Origin: an uncultured Paracoccaceae bacterium
GTDB taxonomy: Bacteria; Pseudomonadota; Alphaproteobacteria; Rhodobacterales; Rhodobacteraceae
Assembly (NCBI GenBank): GCA_937916485.1
Contig: CALFSV010000375.1
Span: 1-9,754 of the forward strand
Reading direction: 5' to 3'
DNA length: 9,754 nucleotides
Shown: positions 6,136 through 9,754 of the stretch, one piece after another
Numbering within the stretch: position 1 is the first letter of the stretch
Layout: each line of letters begins with the position of its first letter
Program-made: the position numbers and the translations under genes
The notes under the pieces: model-generated
What the model was told of the DNA's origin: nothing
Database searches by the model: none
The model's input: the letters and a program-made list of their open reading frames with translations, nothing else

Positions 6136-7890
6136 ATGTCTCTGAATGACCCCAACCACGTGGCCTCGCGGGCAGGTCTTGTCGACCGTCTACCTCGCTG
6201 GCTAGTACCGAACATGACCGGAGTGCACCTTGCCGCCGTCTTCATCGCGTTGCTTTTGCTCGGATTGCTACTGGTGCCAGTCGCACAAGTGATGATCGTC
6301 GCGTTTCAAGACCCCGCGACCGGAGCTGCCACACTCCAAAATTTCGTGGATTTTTTTAAAACATCGCTGTTTCGCGAGAGCTTCTGGAATTCATTCTATG
6401 TTTCCGCCATGTCAGTGGTCGTAGCAACCGCAATCGCGCTGCCATTGGCGTATATTACCACCCGGTTTCACTTCTCCGGCTCGATCCTGATCCAGAGCCT
6501 TGGTTTCATTCCCTTGATTATGCCCCCCTTCGTGGGTGCGGTTGCGATGCAGTTGATCTTTGGGCGCAATGGTACGGTGAACCTACTGCTGCGCGACTGG
6601 TTCGGCTTTGACATCCCCTTCATGGAGGGGCTGAATGGCGTCATTCTGGTGCAATCCATTCACTATTTTCCCTTCATCCTGATCAACCTGTCCGCCTCGC
6701 TGCGCAACATTGACCGGTCGATGGAGGAAGCCGCCCAAAACCTTGGCAGCCACGGTCTTCGCCTGTTCAAACGGATCGTGTTTCCACTGGCAATGCCCGG
6801 CTATATCGCAGGTGCGGCGCTGGTCTTCATCAAGGTGTTTGACGACCTGGGCACGCCGCTTTTGCTGAACGTGAACAACATGCTGGCACCGCAGGCCTTC
6901 CTGCGTATCTCGTCCATTGGGATCAGCGATCCGATGGGGTACGTGATCTCGGTCATCCTGGTGGTGTTTTCCGTCCTGTCGCTCTGGGCGTCGTTCCTCT
7001 TCATGCGCGGCAAGGATTATGCCACCGTTCAGAAGGGTGGTGGTGGCATGGCGAAACGTAGCCTGAAACGAGGCGAAAAGATCATAGCATATGGTGCGGT
7101 GATATTCATCCTGATGCTTGTTTTATCGCCACATTTTGGTCTGCTTTTGCTGTCCTTTGGCACGATCTGGTCCTACGCTCCACTGCCGGACGGCTATACG
7201 CTGCAGAACTATGTGACCATGTGGGAGGGGTCCAAAACCTTCATCATGAACACGGTGCTTTATGCTGGTATCGCTGCAACTCTGGATGTGATCATTGGCA
7301 CGGCGATCGCCTATATCGTGCTGCGCACCGGGATTTTTGGGCGCAAGGGACTGGACTATCTGGCCACCGCGGCGCTGGCTGTGCCAGGGGTGGTGCTGGG
7401 CATCGGCTATCTGCGCACCTTCCACGCGATTGACGTACCGTTCACGGACGAGCCGATGGCAAGCTGGTGGGTGATCATCGCGCTGGCGCTGATGATCCGA
7501 CGCCTGCCCTATGCGTTACGCGCCTGTATGGCAGCCTTGCAACAGGTCAGTCTCGCGCTCGAGGAAGCCGCCGAAAGCCTTGGCGCGACCAAGCGGCGAT
7601 CGATCCAGAAGATCGTTATCCCCCTGATGACCGGCGGCATTCTTGCGGGCTTTGTCACAAGCTTCGCCACCGCCGCGGTTGAGCTGTCGGCCACGATCAT
7701 GCTGGTCAATTCGAACAGCGATGCGCCCTTGTCCTACGGTATTTACCTGTTCATGCAAACCCCGTCAGGTCGCGGTGCGGGCGCTGCCCTGGGCATCGTC
7801 GCAGTCATCGTCGTGGCCATTGGCACCATCGCATCGCAATTCATCATCGAACGCGACAAGAAACTGAAGTCATCGGGCGACGCTCACTGA
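6136..7890 (+). CDS. Fused two-domain ABC transporter permease (Fe3+/AfuB-type)
   Basis: A 584-residue inner-membrane permease in which two BPD-type transmembrane domains are fused, so one polypeptide replaces a permease pair. The N-terminal half begins with a helix near 33-56 and has the cytoplasmic coupling motif EEAAQNLG at 197-204 followed by FKRIVFPLAMPGYIAG. A charged linker lies near residues 294-316. The second half carries EEAAESLG at 476-483 followed by IQKIVIPLMTGG. Both EAA loops are intact, so both halves should dock on the ATPase. Around 12 membrane segments are expected. This organisation is typical of FbpB/AfuB-like permeases. The ATG at 6136 has only a weak purine-rich site (AAGAAAG) upstream and sits 87 nt after the binding-protein stop, beyond the hairpin. 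It imports whatever the binding protein at 4726 delivers. Confidence 0.9.
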   Translation: MSLNDPNHVASRAGLVDRLPRWLVPNMTGVHLAAVFIALLLLGLLLVPVAQVMIVAFQDPATGAATLQNFVDFFKTSLFRESFWNSFYVSAMSVVVATAIALPLAYITTRFHFSGSILIQSLGFIPLIMPPFVGAVAMQLIFGRNGTVNLLLRDWFGFDIPFMEGLNGVILVQSIHYFPFILINLSASLRNIDRSMEEAAQNLGSHGLRLFKRIVFPLAMPGYIAGAALVFIKVFDDLGTPLLLNVNNMLAPQAFLRISSIGISDPMGYVISVILVVFSVLSLWASFLFMRGKDYATVQKGGGGMAKRSLKRGEKIIAYGAVIFILMLVLSPHFGLLLLSFGTIWSYAPLPDGYTLQNYVTMWEGSKTFIMNTVLYAGIAATLDVIIGTAIAYIVLRTGIFGRKGLDYLATAALAVPGVVLGIGYLRTFHAIDVPFTDEPMASWWVIIALALMIRRLPYALRACMAALQQVSLALEEAAESLGATKRRSIQKIVIPLMTGGILAGFVTSFATAAVELSATIMLVNSNSDAPLSYGIYLFMQTPSGRGAGAALGIVAVIVVAIGTIASQFIIERDKKLKSSGDAH

Positions 7891-7909
7891 GCCTGGAAGG
7901 AAAATCAAA

Positions 7910-8962
7910 ATGAAAAAAGTTGGCATCACGATTGAAAATGTCCATTTGGCCTTTGGTGACACCAAGGTTCTGGAGGGCGTCAACTTGGATATCCAACCGG
8001 GGGAGTTTTTCGCCTTTCTCGGCCCGTCCGGGTCCGGCAAATCCACCCTCTTACGGGCAATCGCCGGATTTGGGCCGACTCCCGAAGGGCGCATCCTAAT
8101 TGGTGACAGGGATGTCGTCGGGTTGGATCCCTGGACGCGGAATGTGGGCATGGTGTTCCAATCCTATGCGCTCTGGCCGCACATGTCGGTGCGGGACAAT
8201 GTGGGTTTTGGGTTGAAGGAACGGAAAGTGCCTTCAGCGCAGATCAGGAAAAAAGTCGATGCAGCGCTTGAGTTAGTTGAACTGGCGCATCTAGCAGACC
8301 GGATGCCCAACCAACTGTCTGGTGGGCAGCAACAGCGCATCGCGCTTGCCCGTACCGTGGTGGTTGAGCCTGACGTTCTGCTGCTGGACGAACCCCTGTC
8401 CAATCTGGACGCGTCCCTTCGCGTTCACATGCGGCGCGAGCTTCTGCGACTGCAACGGCAACTGGGGCTGACCACGATCTTCGTAACGCATGATCAGGAA
8501 GAGGCGAACACCACCTGCGACCGCATGGCGGTGTTGGACAAAGGCGTGATCCAGCAAGTTGGATCGCCGCTGGAACTTTATGACCGGCCCGAGAACCTCT
8601 TAGTTGCCAACTTCCTTGGCACGGCCAACATTCTGGAAGGCAAGGTCGAAATTAAGGGTGGCGCACGGCGGTTCGTGACCAAGACGGGTGACCTGCTGCC
8701 CCTGCCTGATGACAGTGTGGGGGAGGGCGGAAACATTGTCCTGCGGCCCCAAAACATCTCGATCAGCCGGACCCAGGCCAGTGGCTCCCTTCCCGGTAAG
8801 GTTCAGCATAGTGAGTTTCTCGGCAGTCAGATCCGCTATCTTGTGTCCGCCGGCGGCACCGAGATTGTCGTCGACCAGAGCCACCGTGCGGGTCATGACT
8901 GGATTGAAACGGGTGCTGACGTGCACCTGGTCGCCAACACGCAAAGCGCGGTGGTTTTGTAG
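7910..8962 (+). CDS. ABC transporter ATP-binding protein
   Basis: A 350-residue ATPase of the Fe3+/spermidine/sugar importer class that powers the permease encoded 19 nt upstream. Motifs: Walker A GPSGSGKST (38-46), Q-loop Q84 in VFQSYALWP, signature LSGGQ (136-140), Walker B LLLDEP with D160 and E161, D-loop SNLD, and switch His194 in VTHDQEEA. All are intact. Residues from about 235 on form a TOBE-like regulatory domain, as in PotA, FbpC and AfuC, which may carry accessory control but whose ligand cannot be read from sequence. The ribosome binding site AAGGA precedes the ATG. Its TAG stop shares its last base with the GTG start of the phosphatase gene, so the two are very probably co-translated. 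The substrate follows from context only. Confidence 0.92.
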   Translation: MKKVGITIENVHLAFGDTKVLEGVNLDIQPGEFFAFLGPSGSGKSTLLRAIAGFGPTPEGRILIGDRDVVGLDPWTRNVGMVFQSYALWPHMSVRDNVGFGLKERKVPSAQIRKKVDAALELVELAHLADRMPNQLSGGQQQRIALARTVVVEPDVLLLDEPLSNLDASLRVHMRRELLRLQRQLGLTTIFVTHDQEEANTTCDRMAVLDKGVIQQVGSPLELYDRPENLLVANFLGTANILEGKVEIKGGARRFVTKTGDLLPLPDDSVGEGGNIVLRPQNISISRTQASGSLPGKVQHSEFLGSQIRYLVSAGGTEIVVDQSHRAGHDWIETGADVHLVANTQSAVVL

Positions 8963-9591
8963 TGACGGGGCTAGCGAAACTGGCCATGCCGCATGATGTG
9001 TTCCTGTTGCGTCACGGTCAGACCGAATGGAACAAGGAACATCGGGTACAGGGGCAGAAAAATTCGGACCTAACAGAGCTGGGCCGGACGCAAGCCCGCC
9101 AACAGGCCGAGATTCTGCGCGGGACCCGCCCCACTCTAGGCGTGCATACGCTTTGGGCCAGCCCTCTGGGTCGCGCACAGGAAACGGCACGGCTGGCGTT
9201 TGATGACGCGCCCTTCCTGACCGACGCCCGCCTATCGGAAATCAACTGCGGTGCATGGGAGGGAACGACCCACGAAGATCGTTTGGCACGGGACCCTTGC
9301 GTCGTCGTTGGGCTGCAGTCGGAATACGACATGTACACCAGCGGGCCGGGCGGCGAAGGCACGAAAGAACTTGCCGCGCGCCTGCTCTCGTTCCTATCGG
9401 AGCTGGATGGGCCGGCAGTCATCGTGTCGCACAAAGTCGCCATCGTGGTCATGCGGGCGCTTTTGACTGGCGACCCGGATGGGCTGGATTGCCGCCTGGT
9501 CCCCGCGCAGGGTAGCGTGCTTCAGATATCGAACGGTGTTGCGACTGCACATGCCCTATTCAGAAAACCTCGGGCAAGTCTTGTCCCCTGA
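8962..9591 (+). CDS. Histidine phosphatase family protein (phosphoglycerate-mutase superfamily)
   Basis: A 209-residue cytoplasmic enzyme of the branch-1 histidine phosphatase superfamily (GpmB/CobC/PhoE-like). The phosphohistidine motif is RHGQTEWN with His18; SPLGRAQETARL carries the second arginine; Glu93 in SEINCGAWEG is the likely proton donor; and His157 in VSHK is the second catalytic His, where VSHG is usual. The length and short insert fit a phosphatase better than the roughly 250-residue cofactor-dependent phosphoglycerate mutase. No signal peptide is present. The GTG at 8962 overlaps the ATPase stop by 1 nt. An ATG at 8986 would give a 201-residue protein beginning MPHDVFLLRHG and is an equally reasonable start. 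Being last in an organophosphate-type importer operon suggests it dephosphorylates the imported compound, but housekeeping alternatives such as alpha-ribazole phosphatase cannot be excluded. Confidence 0.85.
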   Translation: MTGLAKLAMPHDVFLLRHGQTEWNKEHRVQGQKNSDLTELGRTQARQQAEILRGTRPTLGVHTLWASPLGRAQETARLAFDDAPFLTDARLSEINCGAWEGTTHEDRLARDPCVVVGLQSEYDMYTSGPGGEGTKELAARLLSFLSELDGPAVIVSHKVAIVVMRALLTGDPDGLDCRLVPAQGSVLQISNGVATAHALFRKPRASLVP

Positions 9592-9686
9592 TTGCCCAGA
9601 CTACTCTCCGCTTTTTGAAAGTCGAGCCTCAACCAACGCCCTTGAACGCCTGCACCCGGCAAACGCGCTGCTCAGACGTTGATCGG
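9592..9686. other. Short non-coding tail after the transporter operon
   Basis: These 95 nt between the phosphatase stop and the terminator show no credible gene. TTGCCC (9592-9597) pairs with GGGCAA (9572-9577) across the stop codon as a 6-bp stem, but no T-run follows, so it is not called as a terminator. Confidence 0.4.
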
Positions 9687-9745
9687 AAAAAGCCCGCCTC
9701 ACGGTACTGTCAGATAAAACTAACTTGAGACGGGGCGGGCGGTTT
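9687..9745. terminator. GC-rich inverted repeat, probable bidirectional terminator
   Basis: GCCCGCC (9692-9698) pairs with GGCGGGC (9734-9740) around a 35-nt loop. The left arm is preceded by AAAAA (9687-9691), which reads as TTTTT after the hairpin on the - strand. On the + strand only GGTTTCG follows. It is therefore best as a terminator for a convergent - strand gene beyond the right edge, and may also end the transporter operon. The loop is long for a classical intrinsic terminator, so efficiency is uncertain. Confidence 0.5.
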
Positions 9746-9754
9746 CGTAGCCTC

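Noticed and set aside
4726..8962. Calling the importer a ferric iron transporter
   Set aside because: The permease and ATPase families are broadly named for iron, but the binding protein resembles PgtC more closely, has a long C-terminal extension, is paired with a Pgt-type sensor and has no assignable iron-binding tyrosine pair.
9572..9597. GGGCAA/TTGCCC hairpin across the phosphatase stop codon as a terminator
   Set aside because: Only a 6-bp stem with a 14-nt loop and no following T-run; probably chance.
1..9754. CRISPR arrays, tRNA/rRNA genes, transposases or defence systems
   Set aside because: No repeat-spacer pattern, no tRNA- or rRNA-like stretch and no transposase or nuclease motif was found; the window is filled by seven ordinary-looking genes.

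Overview
The window reads as a chromosomal stretch from a Gram-negative alphaproteobacterium, most likely of the Rhodobacteraceae/Roseobacter type. The reasons are moderately high GC with G/C-rich third positions, tightly packed and overlapping genes, and periplasmic binding proteins with Sec signal peptides. That taxonomic call is inference. All seven genes lie on the + strand and none looks broken.

Region 1 (137-4591) is a sensory operon of three genes with overlapping ends: a periplasmic solute-binding protein, a membrane histidine kinase and a response regulator with an AAA+ domain. Their order, lengths (413, 656 and 418 residues) and domain content match the PgtC-PgtB-PgtA system, which in Salmonella senses external phosphoglycerates/PEP and switches on the transporter PgtP.

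Region 2 (4592-4725) is the control region of the next operon. Region 3 (4726-9591) encodes a complete ABC importer of the Fe(3+)/AfuABC-like class: a second binding protein, a fused two-domain permease and an ATPase. A cytoplasmic histidine-phosphatase (phosphoglycerate-mutase superfamily) gene follows, overlapping the ATPase stop by one base. So the target of the Pgt-type sensor here appears to be an ABC importer rather than the MFS antiporter PgtP. The working model is that the first binding protein detects an organophosphate (phosphoglycerate, PEP or a sugar phosphate), the kinase and regulator induce the transporter operon, the importer takes the compound up intact, and the phosphatase may remove its phosphate inside the cell.

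Three sequence observations support or refine this. (a) The sensory and transport binding proteins are clear paralogues, sharing blocks along their whole length including an unusual C-terminal extension. (b) A 6-4-6 inverted repeat of form GKGTCA-N4-TGACMC occurs before the sensory operon (61-76) and twice in tandem before the transporter operon (4579-4594 and 4602-4617), so it is a strong candidate for the regulator's operator. (c) The regulator has Walker A but lacks the GAFTGA loop needed for sigma-54 activation, so it probably works with sigma-70. The window ends with a GC-rich inverted repeat whose U-tract is on the - strand, suggesting a convergent gene beyond the right edge.
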